A stretch of DNA of 64,000 bases from Druceiella hillmani (GCA_039881145.1 JAYKKI010000016.1:9883001-9947000); one strand, 5' to 3'. Counted from the stretch's first letter, positions 36,905-50,175 are shown. Numbers and translations: made by a program. The notes: generated by a model from the letters alone, not told the origin.

Positions 36905-38865
36905 GGGTAGACTGAGTACGGTTGAAACAATTTTATTTATATCGTCCAAAGTTTGGGTTTTTATAATTCGAGCCACGAAGAAGATATGTCAAATAAAAGA
37001 GCATATTTCTATCTACCAATGGGCAATTTGATTTTAGTTCCAGGTGTGTTATTTTTAACAGTAGATTAAATTCAACAATAAAATAAGATTTGTTTCAACC
37101 GTCCCCATACCAGGGGCGGTTGAAACAGTGATTGGGGTCAGTTGAAACACATGGGAATGATACAATATATAATATTATAACATGTTTTAATAATTGTTTA
37201 TTTTAACTCTAAGAATGACTAAGGAAATATTTGAGAATAATAATAAGTCTTCAATGTTTTAAATACTTATAAAGATATTTTTGATCGGCCTTTAAAGTTT
37301 TTAGATCACGCTAGTTAAACTCTATGTATATAATCAAGCTTCTGTAATTATAGATCACTTATCAGTGATATATAATTTCATTCAGTGATATATCAATTTA
37401 CGTAACGTAATTTACGTTTACGTAATTTCAGTGATATATCAATTTACGTAAATTAACAAACAATAAAACAAAAATCAATGGTTTGTTTTTCAAATATAAT
37501 AAACTAAACAAAAATAATTTGAAAATAAACGAAATGAAAACTATCTTTGACTTTCATTAGCAAATCAGTCGTTGGTCAAATATAAAGCAATCTGAGTCGC
37601 AATTATTGGAAACATAGCTGAGACCATCTTCTGTGCATTCTTCGTGAGTCCACAGTTTACAAGTCGTGCATTGGATCCACTTTTCTTCAGATCTGCTCTC
37701 TTAATATGGTGACATACAAACCAGACAGGAGCACTCTTTTTCTTTTGGTGATACTTCCTGTTGTAGATTTTTCTTTTTTCTTTTATGGTATTTGTTTTAC
37801 TTTTTTCTCCATCCAATTGCTTTTTAATTTGCTTAGCACTTGTTCATTTCAATCTTGTTTCTTGCTCCTTTCTTATATCTTCATTGAAGTCTTGAGGCTG
37901 AAACTTATGGTGGTCCATGACAATGGTCAAATTGTCATTGAAGGAACCTACATTAGTTTTGTTAAAGCTGGTCGCCCTGAAGAGGCTTGTCGCTTACGCT
38001 GCGCATATAGACAGTTCGGAGTTTCTTCTCATAAACATGCGGAACTATTCCTCATCTGCTAGGTCGTTATCTTATTAAATTATATTTAACTGTAAGTTCA
38101 TAGGCCAATTTTCTTATCTCAAGGTAGGCCAAAATATATATCTGCACATAGAAATAAATACTTTGAAAGAACTCGTTCTTGTTCCTCATTAAAAACTCGG
38201 TTGTGTGATTTATATCCCATGTCTTGATTGTCTTTCTTGCCAGATGCATTTCGCTTTCGAATACATTTTAGGAGCGAACAGTGATTTACTACATGGTTCT
38301 CTGCCCGTTTTTTAAAATAAATCTCCTGTATTTACTTCCTCATAAGCATCTTTGTGCTTCTACATGTCTATTTTCCTCTCAAATTCTTTCTTATGCGTGC
38401 TTCCAACGTCAAAAAGCAAGAAAAAATAAATAAATAAAATGTCTCAACCGTACCCAAGAAAAATATTTCAACCGTCCCCAACTCTAGGTAAAAAGCAGTT
38501 ATATAACTTTAGGTAAAAAGCAGTTATAGTAATTATGACAGCGATGATACATAAAAACTAGTCGCAGTGCTATATTCTACAAGCTTCGTTTCAAACAAAA
38601 ACACACACTGTACACTCTCACTTAAATAGAAACCGTATTAATTGGAAAATTCTCCTAGCAAAAATACTCACTTTTGGTTAACAACACACAATAGGGTCTT
38701 CTAAAAAGAGCTAAAGTGCAAGGAGAGTGATGCGATTCGGAGGTTCGTATTCCAATCGGCCGTCCGCTTCATTCTCCCTTTGAACTCCTCACCATCCCAC
38801 CAACAGTTTGCGAGATATTCGTGTTGTTTCAACCGTCCTTTGTTTCAATCGTACCCAGTCTACCG
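36905..38865 (-). mobile_element. pogo-like DNA transposon with both ends, 1961 bp
   Basis: The left terminus at 36905 (GGGTAGACTGAGTACGGTTG) and the reverse complement of the right terminus at 38865 (CGGTAGACTGGGTACGATTG) match over about 24 bases. Each is flanked by TA (36903-36904 and 38866-38867), the target duplication of the Tc1/mariner/pogo group. The end motif recurs inside both subterminal regions as forms of TTTCAACCGTCCCCA (37092, inverted near 37120, 38441, 38465, 38825), likely transposase-binding sites. The interior carries a minus-strand transposase relic. A direct repeat of TTCAGTGATATATCAATTTA (37382, 37428) lies near the 3' side, and a 24-bp duplication (GGTAAAAAGCAGTTATA) near 38490-38530. 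Confidence 0.9.
37575..38420 (-). pseudogene. pogo/jerky-type transposase, catalytic core deleted
   Basis: Minus strand, N to C. A weak psq-like HTH start is seen near 38390-38270. Next comes NRVFNEEQERVLSKYL and EIRKLAYELTVKYNL (CENP-B/Tc5-type HTH, near 38220-38080). Then FMRRNSELSI and ATSFNKTNVGSFNDNL with MDHHKFQPQDFNED (near 38030-37880), which in intact proteins leads straight into the first catalytic Asp of the DDE domain. Here the sequence jumps at that point to a lysine-rich C-terminal linker and then CLVCMSPY, EEKWIQCTTCKLWTHEEC and NNCDSDC (37727-37588). That is a C-x2-C...C-x2-C-x4-H-x2-C zinc finger typical of insect pogo-like transposases. The DDE core is missing, the frame shifts near 37705, one TAA interrupts the finger and one expected finger Cys is Ser. 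The element is non-autonomous. Confidence 0.88.
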
Positions 38866-39118
38866 TAATAAAAAATAATGTTGATTTAATTAGCAAATTT
38901 CTAAAAGTATAATTTCTTTTCATAAGTAAATAATTTTGATTTAATAATGTAAATGCCATATTGTATTCGATTTATTATAAAATAAATAGGTTTATTGTTG
39001 CAGATTTTAATTTTAGTCGTTTAGCATTTCTCTACTTTTAAAGAAAGCGTTGTCTACTTCCAGCTAAAATTTGCCTTCGAAATGAAAATCCAAGTTGAAT
39101 GTAAGGTCGATATATAAG

Positions 39119-39475
39119 ACCCGTTTATGCTACGAGTGCTTACATTCGAAGCGAAGACTTACGTGTGCATAAAGGAAATCCTTCACAAATTCCAAATAGC
39201 ACAAAGAGCAATCGAGAGAAAACATTGGGAGACCGTAAAATTATTGACGGAGCAAGGTTAGCGACTTAACAAAATGTATAGCGTAATTGAAATAGGAGTG
39301 GATTGATTAGGTCACAACTAGCTGGTCACAGGTATTATTCTTTAATACGTGCTAGCAAACAAACAGGTAGTAAAAGACAATAGATGATTGAAGGCCCTTA
39401 AAAGGAAAAAGGCAACAAGGAATACCGTAAATATGTTGGTACGACGACATAAAGGACACGGATGGAGTGAAATTA
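39119..39475 (+). pseudogene. 3' end of an RTE/CR1-type non-LTR retrotransposon ORF2
   Basis: One frame gives FMLRVLTFEAKTYVCIKE, then ILHKFQIAQRAIERK. This aligns with the post-palm region of insect endonuclease/reverse transcriptases (VLTYGAETW ... IAQRAMERxMLG). After frame changes come DWLGH-like and AGH words near 39300-39330, and finally WYDDIKDTDGVKL followed by TAG at 39437-39478. This matches the usual C-terminal RW-x-DDI-K-x-x-G block. Only the last ~120 residues' worth survives and the frame is broken at least twice. The catalytic FADD region is not present, as expected for a 5'-truncated copy. Confidence 0.8.
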
Positions 39476-39479
39476 TAGA

Positions 39480-42400
39480 ATAATAAATAAGAAGAGATAA
39501 TAAAAATGGCTGAAGGAAAAGACGAAACTTTTAAAAAATTAATTAGTGATGTTAATATACATAAACCTTAAAGCAAACAGTTTACGTGTTGGAAAACCCT
39601 AGAAATATACATATGAGGACATACAGTAGCTTAATATTACTAAAATATGTTCAATTTAGCGGTAAGTGGAGGGAGCAGTCATTAGTATGGGCTACGGATA
39701 TCTGATAAAGAAGTGTGCTCCTATTGCTCGATACAACATCCTCAGGTTTATTTATTGGGATAACCAAATATTGCGGAGACTGTCAAGTATGTTCTTATTT
39801 TTGTTCAGCGTAAAGAATTCTTGAAAGGTCATAAGAGGTAAAAATATAATCTTAATCCATACTGGATAAGCATTATGAATAAGAACATGCACGCCATTGG
39901 GAATTCTTAAGGACAACGGACGTTTAATGATTTTCTTTTTTTTTGAGATAGGAATAAGTTTTCGAAATACTCAATCTATTATCAAAAAAACTTAAGATGC
40001 CGTCAAAACCGAACTTGCGAGTACATGTCACTGTTTTTTAAATAAGCATAGCATTTTGCACAAAAATTTTTACGTTGTCATTGCACTATTAATGTTATGC
40101 CTACTGTGAATTTGAGAGAGGTAAATCTTACTGATTGCCGCAAAAGACGTTCTTGTGGCTATAGGTAGGATATTTAAAGGTACCATACAAATACAATTTC
40201 CATATCCTTGAACTTTCTTGACATATTTGCTCACTCAAAGAATTTTTTGTATGCCATTATTTGACAAGGGCGATGGAGTGAAACTGTTTATCTGTCCACT
40301 TCCTTAATCCCGTTATCAATTTTTTTTATGATAACGGGACCAAGAAGCTACAAATCGTTCGGATACAATTGTAAAATAAGATATTATTTATGACGCAGTT
40401 CGGGTTTGTTTACTGCAAATAAAAAAAAATAATAATAAATTGGTTAAGTAATAAAAATTTATATTGAATGAAATATTTACGATCATTTTCAATAAAGAAC
40501 TGCATTCAAATGATCAGGCGTATTTTGAAATAAAGAGCAAGCTTTCCACTTGAAAATCTATTGGAAATATTTGATTGCTCAACAATTCTTTTCATTGTTC
40601 GAAATTTTTATTTTAATTTACTGATAACCTACGCTTACGTTCGATTGAAACTGAATTGTTTAAATTTTTTCATGATTGCTTATATTTGTTTAATGTCAAC
40701 AAATAAAAATATAGCAGTAGTGTTAAATTGCTATCGACATTCTCTAATGTAATTGGTTATTGATTAACAATTATAAATATATTTGTTAAATATAAATCAA
40801 TGTTTATCTAATTAGTTTAAGCCATCTAGTTTTGTTTAAAGAATTTAATTTTTTTTTGCTTGTATACAGGCGCATGTGTGTAAGAATAGTCTTTCCACGA
40901 AAATATGCTTCAGAAATTGCGTGCACTAATTTGATACTAAATTTTAGTTGAAATATTTTTTCTATATATCATTATAATATTTCCTCATTTACAAAATTGT
41001 TTACCTGCCAATAAATGAGAAGACCTGGAACATAGAAGTTTTTGATTTGTTTGTGGTTTCACTCGAAGTATAAAAATCAAAATGGATTTAAACGAATAAG
41101 GACTAATTTTTTTTGCGTTATATTAGTGTTATTAATTTAATTTACTTTATATGTCACATAGAAATTCAAAAATTTTAGAGATAATAATACTGATCATGGA
41201 TATGTGCAAACCAAGGGTGAATTTTTTTCTTACCTTAAATTTAAAAAAAATAAGAACCAATGAAATCCATAAAACGACCAACAAAATCGTAAATACAGAA
41301 ACTTCTTTAATTTTCCACCATTTCAAAGGATTGTAACCAACACTTACAGGTGTCGTCTTGTCGTCAGTTCTTGCAATCTTGCACCACCTTATGGCTTTAT
41401 AAGTTGTCATTCAGAGGTTGCTTGGGATATTACAGGCTGTTTGTGATCTAGTCAACCTAACAAATAGGTTTGTCTACGAGATCTTGCTTGCTCGATTCTT
41501 CCCAGTGGAATACCCCGATGCAGATAGTTCAGCATTTTACTTATAATTTTGCCAAAGTATCCGAGTACCCCTTGGATAGCAGTGTACAACGGTCGATCGC
41601 GGATAACTATTTTTTCAATCTAGGTTTTAAAACTATAGAAGAATATGGAGTGAGATAAACTCTGTATTAGATTAATTTTGCACTTCGTCTGTAAATACTT
41701 TGACCATAATTACTAACTTCGACATAATGTTCTTTGTAGTTGCAACGCAGTGACAAGTTTATAATTATTTTTCGCAAAAAGCAATAAATTTTGCATAAAA
41801 AAGAATGGTAAAAGTAAATTAAAATTTACCTCTCGACATAGGTCAATTAAATTAGGCAGTGCAATTAAATTTAAAAATGCTGTTTTGATTATTAAAGAAG
41901 ATGATTTAAAGAATTGTTTTAACTATAAACAATTTAAATTTCTTGAACTTTATGATAATAAGAGAAGGTACAAAGAAGATGATTTACTCTATTTATGATA
42001 GTCCATTTTTCTCGCCCAGATTTGTCGTCAAATTTCGAATATAATTTTAGCTGCCGTTCAATATGTCAATTTTCCTTACATTAATTTTAGGAAAAATTGT
42101 TAAATGGACGGTGGTAGTATTTTGATAAATTTCAACATATTTGATATAACATTTTTTAAACACTTTTTTTCTTCATATTGCATTTATATTTTATATCTCA
42201 AATTCAGAATGTTATGTGTTTCTGTATTTTTGTGTATCTGTGCATGGAAGAGTGTGCGTGTGTGTGCATGTGTTCACATATGTATAAATAACTAGTGTTA
42301 TACCGATTTAAATCTGATTAGAAACTGACAACTTTTTCAGTATGTTATAAGAATAGTATAGATATAAGAACGAACGAACGATAGATAGAACGAAAATATA

Positions 42401-42869
42401 GATCTGAATAAATTAAATCCTGGCTCCATTTCCTAATTATGAACCAATCAAATGGGTTCATCTGCATTCCACTTGATATACTTTAACACATCTGCTCGCC
42501 TGCTTCACATAGTTACAATATGAAAAGAAAGTTTTACTGAAGGAGAATTCACTCATCAGAGATGGAGCATGTTTTTTATGTACGTTACTTCGTCAGATAA
42601 GATACGAATTTTTTTTCATCCATTTTACGGAATCAAGGATATCATATTGGCCATATCCTTAATTTTTTAATAGAATTGGCAACTTTATTAAGGATTAAGA
42701 AATTTGATTTGACATATTTACAATCATTGAAAATTTACATACTTATGCAACTTCCATTTAATTTTTTTGTCTTTGTATTTAATGATATTTTGATGACTGT
42801 TCAAATGGCGTTTATTTTCTTCAATATAAAAATAATCACGTTTTTGTTTTTTTCAACAAATCCAGCGTT
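39480..42869. other. Unassigned sequence; one GC-richer patch at 41.3-41.6 kb
   Basis: No supported gene. A minus-strand frame at 41147-41410 contains NPLKWWK, reminiscent of the hAT transposase dimerisation block, but what follows is a hydrophobic run that does not fit, so I leave it unassigned. A small hairpin (TCCCGTTATCA / TGATAACGGGA, 40307-40341) is the only clear structure. Confidence 0.45.
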
Positions 42870-43400
42870 ATTTAATTCAACACGCGCTTAAATTATTTTG
42901 CTTTTAAAGTCCTCGTAACTTCGTGCCTCTTCAATAAAAACACGTCTTTCACCTTATATCACAGATAAAAATCTAATGGCGTGATATCCAGCGATCTTGT
43001 AAGTCACGGCACAGGGCTTCCATGGTTGAGTCACCTATGCTCGTAGGGACTGTTGAGAAAACCTGGCACTACCTTAGCGCTGTGTGTTAGTGCGTCATTT
43101 TACTTATAAATAAAGCCCTTTAGAAATGCTAACGGCACGTAGTCGATTAAATTTTCAAAAGCATCCCGTAATGTGTCTAAGTACGAATCGCTCGTTAACC
43201 CTTATGTCAATACCCAGTCGTTATGAATTGTTCAATAGCCGGGGTACCCACGTATTCTTATAGTACATTCGTAATCTAGTAGTTCCTGTTTTGCTGCAAA
43301 AATTGTAGAATGACGAGGCATACGATTTTTATTTACGAATCGTTGTCTTTGTAGACTCTGTACACCACGTAAGCTCCTACCGCTTACGAGGTACCATCTC
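42870..43400 (-). pseudogene. Tc1/mariner-superfamily transposase relic
   Basis: The minus strand, allowing frame changes, reads SDSYLDTLRDAFENLIDYVP, then LAFLKGFIYK.NDALTHSAK, VVPGFLNSPY, LNHGSPV, LTRSLDITPLDFYL and KVKDVFLLKR. In the same order, intact insect transposases of the IS630/Tc1/mariner type have GxRYLxFLxxxLPxLLEDVPL, FQQDGAPPHxAxxVRxFLNxxF, RWIGRxGPxxWPPRSPDLTPLDFFLWGYVKD. The catalytic Asp of the QDGAPPH block survives as NDALTH, and the third acidic site region SPD as SLD. Stops and shifts make it nonfunctional. The N-terminal third towards 43400 is only weakly readable and the terminal repeats were not located. Confidence 0.8.
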
Positions 43401-46247
43401 ATAATACACGAGATTATTATACGTTAGCTGATCTTGACCATCATTATGATCGATAGATACAGTGTTGGTTAAGCATGCAATGCGGTGCACGCGTACCTAA
43501 ATAGGTCAAGATCTATACTCGCCAAAGCGAAAGAACGGGCGAGAGCAAGGTTTACTCGTTTCTTTTTCATCGCCCTATTTTTTGCTTCTGTTACCGGTAC
43601 CGAAATTGTTTAGAGTTACTAATTGCAATGTTTTAATCCGTTACTTTTATTGCTAGTTGTCCAAAAAAATTGTAAAAAAAAATATTTATATTTTTATTTC
43701 CTTATACCATTGTATTAGTGTTTCTGTATAGCCCCTTTTAATTTGGAAACCTAGTGAAACATAACCTTGTGTAATTAAGACCCCTTCTCTATTCATGCTG
43801 TAAACGTGTAGAGTATTATCCATTCCAATATTAGACATTTTTTTCGAAATTTGTCTGAAAACACCACACCTTTGTCAACTTATTACATTCCGAAGACTTC
43901 TCATACCCCTCTCCCTAAATCTTTTTCCTTTTTAATATTTACCAACCTTGCTCCAAAATCTTTTCCAAATGTTATCCACGTGTCTTATAATATGTCAAAA
44001 ATTCTTTAATTTTTATGACTAAAGAGTTGGATCCTATAGGATAAACTGGCTAGATTTACTTTTTATGTTGAAATAAGGTATTGAAAAGAAATAAGTAATA
44101 TATCCATTTTAAAACTGCTTAGAAGACGAGGGGCAAACATTTTTAAATCTACCGCATTTGAAAAAGAGATAATGGAAATTATACATAAAAGTAAGTGACA
44201 ATTTATGTGTTTGCGAATTAAGGTACGAAAACTCACATGTAATAGTCATAAGTAATATTATTCACATGGCAACCATTGTTCTTTGGGACGTAACAAATTT
44301 TGCTTACAGATAATTGAAACCGTAAAAATTGTGTATTTGTAGATTAATTATAAAGATTGACATAGGCGCTATGCGTTATATTTTTGGGTATGCCTAGTGT
44401 ATGGTACTCCTAGGTGTGTTTTAAAATACTTAAATGTATGTATATAAATATGGTTCACGACTATGAAGCCACCTAGCTGCCAAGGTATTTGGAGGAAAAC
44501 TAAAAAGAACGATTTGATTAACATTAATTATAATGTTTAAATATTTTTTTATTTTCTGTACATACCAAAAAACTTATTTTCACCGCTTTGATAAAAAATA
44601 AACTAAATTTAATAAAAATTATGAGGTTAAGATGAGATTTTATATGGTTAAATTTAAGATACAAATACACTTCATTGGTAGTGAAAATTTCAGTTTTTTC
44701 ATCAATATTTTCCTATTTAAAACAAGTAATTATCAATTTAAATTATATAAAAAAATGACATCGATTTAAAATTTATGTTTTACTATCACCCAAAATAATA
44801 AGCGACCGTTTAACAGTAATTATATTTAACTCTATCAAGTTGAAGATCCCTTTCAATAAGTATTGAAATATAATTAATTAAGTAATGTCTTCTAAGACAG
44901 CCTATAGCAAAATTCAAACTAAGTAACTCAAAGGAATTATATATAACACAAGAGAACAAAATATCTGAGAACATTCATATATAATGACTCGCGAAATTTC
45001 GACGAAATAGTATCGAACAATAACTAAGCGAATTCAAAGGATAACTTTTCGAAGTCAATGTCCTATTTTCACTTTAGTTTGAAAGTTTGCAAAGTCACTA
45101 AATTTTCAAAAGAGTTAAATGTCAACTAAATATTCAAATAATTAAATTCAATGAAATTAAATGATATTAATAAATGATAAAGGAAATACCTTTTTCAGAA
45201 AAATATGTTATCCGCATATCTCATTGAATATATATAATCAAATAGTTTCGCAACATATTTTTGAAGTGCTCAATATCTAAATTTGATTTTAATTAAGTTT
45301 GTTACTTTCAGTATTAAAAGTTTACCGACTTACAGCCTGTGGATTTACAACCTATGTGATCTATTAATTGTAACGATATAAAAGGTGATAAATCTGTTGT
45401 AGAAACGTTATATCTTCCTGTCATTAATATTTTTATTTATTTTATGCCCAATTGGCGTAGGGAAGAAAATATATTTGTTTACATATGGGGAATATAGAGA
45501 CATTTCAGAGAGAATGAAGAAGAGCAGAATAATGAGAAGAGAAGGGACTGGACCAAAATTTAAAATTGTTTTAAAATGGCGACAGTATTTTGACTAGCTT
45601 CATAATTTTGGAAATATAGTCCATATAACTTTCATTTACAAATATTGTCGATTTCAAGTTACTATCACATAAGTCACATTTTGTGCAAGACAAGTGAGTT
45701 TCCATAAAAAACATTTGTTAGTGCATGTATTGTGAGACAAATAACGTATATTCATAGTGCAAGAAATAATATTTACAAAAATGTTAAGAAGGCTACTCGT
45801 CGATTGAAATATTCTAAGGAGTCAAGAGTTTATATTCGTATGTATTAAATTATTTCTCAATTAGTGAAATTCAATATGCAAGCTTTTTACATTGGATGCA
45901 TAATAAGTCAATTATACTTATTACGTCAGCTATTTACAAAATAGTGTAGTCATTTATAGACAACAAAAGTTCAAGAAGTTTATGCTCTACAAATAAACAC
46001 GCGTAAAATTATTTAGGTGCCTAAATCAATATGAATTAAAAATTGTTAGAGTTCCCTGGTCGGATGGTCGATGTTACGGTATCTTAATTCAAGACGCACA
46101 TAAAAGATGCTTAATATTTGAACACTGTGATAAATTGAACAAAATCAATAGTTGATAATAAAGAAGAACTTTTATTGGAATACACGATTGCATAAAAAAG
46201 GTATAATTATATAATACGAAGTATGCCATGTGACACATCTCCGCATT
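43401..46247. other. GC-richer block then AT-rich sequence, no gene
   Basis: 43430-43620 is unusually GC-rich (GCCAAAGCGAAAGAACGGGC, GCGGTGCACGCGTACC) and probably belongs to the mariner-like element or to another inserted repeat. The rest is featureless AT-rich DNA. A short open stretch near 46040-46140 has no recognisable motif. Confidence 0.4.
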
Positions 46248-46319
46248 CTATATATATCTTGTATATACACGTATATCTTGTATATCTTGTATATACATAT
46301 ATATCTTGTATATACACGT
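46248..46319. repeat. Small minisatellite of TATCTTGTATATACACG
   Basis: Words TATATCTTGTATATACACGT and shortened forms (TATCTTG) repeat about four times with irregular period. Confidence 0.85.
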
Positions 46320-47013
46320 TTGTGTATTATTTCTCTCCTTGGTCAATTTTAGTAAAGAAAGTTAATTGGAAGAAAAGAGCCAGGACGTAAATATATCAAT
46401 AATAGGAAGGCGCGAAGAAGCGAAAAAAGAAAACTTTGTTCGCTTGTGAATAGTTTCTTTTTATTTACGGAAAAAACCACAATATATATAGAAAGAAAGT
46501 AAATTTTAGAATGTAATCAGCAAAAGGTTAGTTTACTCGACTTGTATAACTTAACTATAATCAACAGTGACAAATCCGATTTTCAACTGGAGACTTTTCC
46601 TAAAACTCATATTTGTGACAATTATACCAATGTAATTTTTAATGCACGTTACTCTGTGTACAAATATGAATTTATACATGCACATTTTAATAAGCACATT
46701 CTCTCATATCACACGTATTAGCACGCATGCGCTATATTTCTGTAATTTTTAGGTATTTCACAACGGAAAAAAATGTATAATATAAAATTTGAGGAGGAGG
46801 GGAACACATTGTTAATTACTTTCACCGCCAACATAATTTTATTTTAAAATTCTTATCCGACAAACACTATACTTGACAAGTTTGGCAAAAGGTTTTTAGC
46901 ATTATTTTTATTATTTATATTATAAAAACTGATTTAACCCATATCATTTCTAAATTTCATCTCAGCAGGTTCAAATCTGACAGAGTAATCGAACTGTGAC
47001 ATCAGGTGAACTC

Positions 47014-47065
<52 letters not shown>

Positions 47066-49975
47066 GTGACATAATTATAAATAAAGCTTGACTAGGGAGA
47101 TTCAAAAACATATTCACATAAATACCATCTCACACGAAACAAATTTATATATAATAGATTAAAATTGGAGGTATCGTAACGTAATGGTTTATGTCTACTT
47201 ATTTTTTGCCTTCGTCCATATTATTTTGGTACCTAGCTTTGTTTATGTTATATGTTAAGGTTAAATAGCGTTCCTATACTATATCAATTGTCGAACAAAA
47301 TACTCAAGTATCTATCTACACGTGCGATGTAAAAGTATTTATTGTTTTTCAATTTAGTCCATTTTGTTAATAACTTGTTTTGAAGATATTATTACTTTTC
47401 TGAAAAATGCTTGTTTTTGGTATAAATCACAATTGCTTTAATGTTGTTACGAAGATAGTATAAACGCAACCTTGTTCCGAATACGTCCCAAAAAATTAGT
47501 GTCAGTATGAAATGATAAGCTATTTTCCGTTACGTTTCACTAATGTAAACATTTCTCATTGAATAAAATAGATAGTAAGTTTCGAAATGTAACTAGTCGA
47601 AGTAAATGTATTCATAATTTAAAGTGCAAATAAATATGGAAACAAACGAAAAACAAAGTAAAATTCTAAAAGCTATAGAGCAGATGTTTCAATAAATAAT
47701 AAAAGCTTTATTTGAGTTAAAAAGCTGTCTAATGAATAGCAAACTTCTTATATATTTATGCTTTCCAAAACGTTATATTTATTTGACATACTGAATCTTT
47801 TGCAGCAACGAAGCAAAATTTATGGTATACCGCATCGAATAAAGCGCAAGATTTGTCTGAGGCTATGAAAAACTCTTTCTCCAAAGTTTATGTAAAAGCT
47901 CTTTTTATTTGATTCATGGAAAGATAAAATTGATGAAAAGTGTGCGTAAAAAACTTTCCAATTGAGTAAACATTCCATATCGATTTTACCTAATAAATTT
48001 GAATAACGTGGAAAATAGTTTCAAAATTTCGTTTAATTTTTTATTAAAAATTATTAAAAAATCAAGCTCCAAAATTACTTACGGTTACATTTTTTAACCA
48101 TGGACTTTATGAATGTTAAAACATTCTAATTATTAGAATTTATAAGGACATACTGGTGAAATTATTTCGATTTATTTGCATCAACATTTTCCGGACGTAG
48201 AGTTAATTATAATACCCTGTTTTGTTGGACTTTCTACAAACATTTGGCCAAAATTAATTATAATTTATAATATAAATTCTCATAATGATTAAATAATCGA
48301 AATTATTTTCAATAACCGCGTAGTTGGTTGGGGGTAACGAGTTGTTCCAGGGGCATTAAATTTATCACATCTAACCAATCCGTAATTGTATAAAAGTCAG
48401 TTAATAAAATGATAAAAAACATTCCACGTAATTTTTCTTTTAATTACAAGCAAAAACAAATATTTGTCCGAAAAATTACTTAAATTTCTGTATTAAAAAA
48501 GGAATTAAACTAAAATAATTAATAAATAAACCTTTAATATACTTTTCATAAGTGCATCAGAGTCATCAGTTTGTTTATAATTTTTTATTTTGAGTTGATA
48601 TTTTCGAGAAAATCGTTGCTAAAGTGATAGTAAAGCAATAAAAAATAGTCGGTGAAAGCAAACTTCAACACATATTTTTATTTGAGTGCATATACACTGT
48701 CTTTTTTTCTAAAGATATGACTAATAATTTAAAAACACTTATAATTTTGAAAAAAAAACACTTTAAGATGATACGCATATTTCAAAGGAATATAAAAACC
48801 TGTCAATTACGTAACGTAACACGCAAAATGTAAAGTTCCTAATTTATGGTATATAATCATTGATGCAAAATAACAAAGAAAATTTTATGGCGAAGTTTGG
48901 ATCAAATACTGACAATATTTACTATAGTTATTAGAATATGTTTAAAAGATTATTTTTAAATTTTTCTAAAATATATTATTTTTTTAATATCATGATATTA
49001 AAAAAATAATATAATATAGATACTACATATTAATTTACATCTTAATATGAAGCATTTACTTGCAGAAATTGCAAGGTTGTGACAGACAGGGACGAACAAA
49101 CAGGCGGATGGATATAACAAAATGAAAAGGCTTCCACTTTTTCGATTTTTAAATTTTTTTACCAAAAGATGATAAACACTTTATATAATCGACAAAGTAA
49201 TATAAGGCAACAGCAGTCATTTGTCGTGACCATATTGATATATTGTCATATGTATTTTAGTGTGGTCATAAAAAAATGATTCCATATATTAGGGTAATTT
49301 TTTAGTAAAAGCCTGCATGGCTTTTGTAAAAAACATTATTTTTAAAACTATACATTCATTCCAAAAAAAATATAGCTAATTATTTAAAAAACAATATTGA
49401 ATTACACAATTTCACGTAAAGTAATTTTGAGCCCTTGAATGATTTAATAATTACTACAAAACATTTTTTTGCCTGAGTATGGAGCTACACTTAAACTAAT
49501 ATTTGTAAACTAAATGAAAAATTGACAAGGAGAATTAGATTTTTATTTTATTTAATTTCGGATGAGTCGTATACGTAGATGAACTTTTCAAGGAATATAT
49601 TACTTTTAAATATCATATGTGTTTTTATACTGCGTAAGGTCGTCCAAAAGAAACCATGTATAAGCACATGAAAGACTAATACCTGCACATTCCATAAGCT
49701 TAAAAACTATAAATTAAGATGTTTTTAATTTTCCAAATAAGGTAAAAACAAGTCTCTAACCTCTGCCACCCTCCTTTAGAATAATATAAGCAACATGGCA
49801 TTAAAGTAAAGGATTCAAATACTGATGAGTTATATTCTGTAATATTTTTATTCTAATAGCATAAAAATAATTTTCAATTCTGCCTTCTATGGATTTTCAT
49901 ATATTAACATCTAAACTAGTAAAGTACGTTTGTGGCTTTTTTATTAATATTATAATATTTTTTTACGGTTAATCG
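46320..49975. other. AT-rich sequence with scattered repeats, no gene
   Basis: It contains a (TA)n tract at 47015-47064 and a weak member of the GACAGACGG dispersed repeat at about 49078-49145 (GTGACAGACAGGGACGAACA). No coding region recognised. Confidence 0.5.
48971..49014. repeat. ~44-bp perfect AT palindrome
   Basis: TATTATTTTTTTAATATCA meets its exact reverse complement with no spacer at CATG (48991-48994). Although AT-rich, the odd-length T7/A7 runs make this more than simple TA alternation. It could extrude as a cruciform. Confidence 0.85.
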
Positions 49976-50057
49976 CCTTATATACATACACACACATACG
50001 TAAAGACACACATATATATGTGTGTCTTTACGTATATGTGTGTATGTATATATGGCG
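49976..50057. repeat. 82-bp near-perfect palindrome of mixed sequence
   Basis: CGCCTTATATACATACACAC, CATACGTAAAGACACACATA and then the mirrored TATGTGTGTCTTTACGTA, TGTGTGTATGTATATATGGCG. The arms of about 41 bp differ at only two or three positions and have no loop (centre ATATAT near 50016). It directly abuts the (TA)n tract that follows. Confidence 0.92.

Positions 50058-50175
<118 letters not shown>

Noticed and set aside
41147..41410. Possible hAT transposase C-terminus (NPLKWWK)
   Set aside because: Only seven residues fit; the expected hydrophobic-then-SxxSERxFS continuation is absent.
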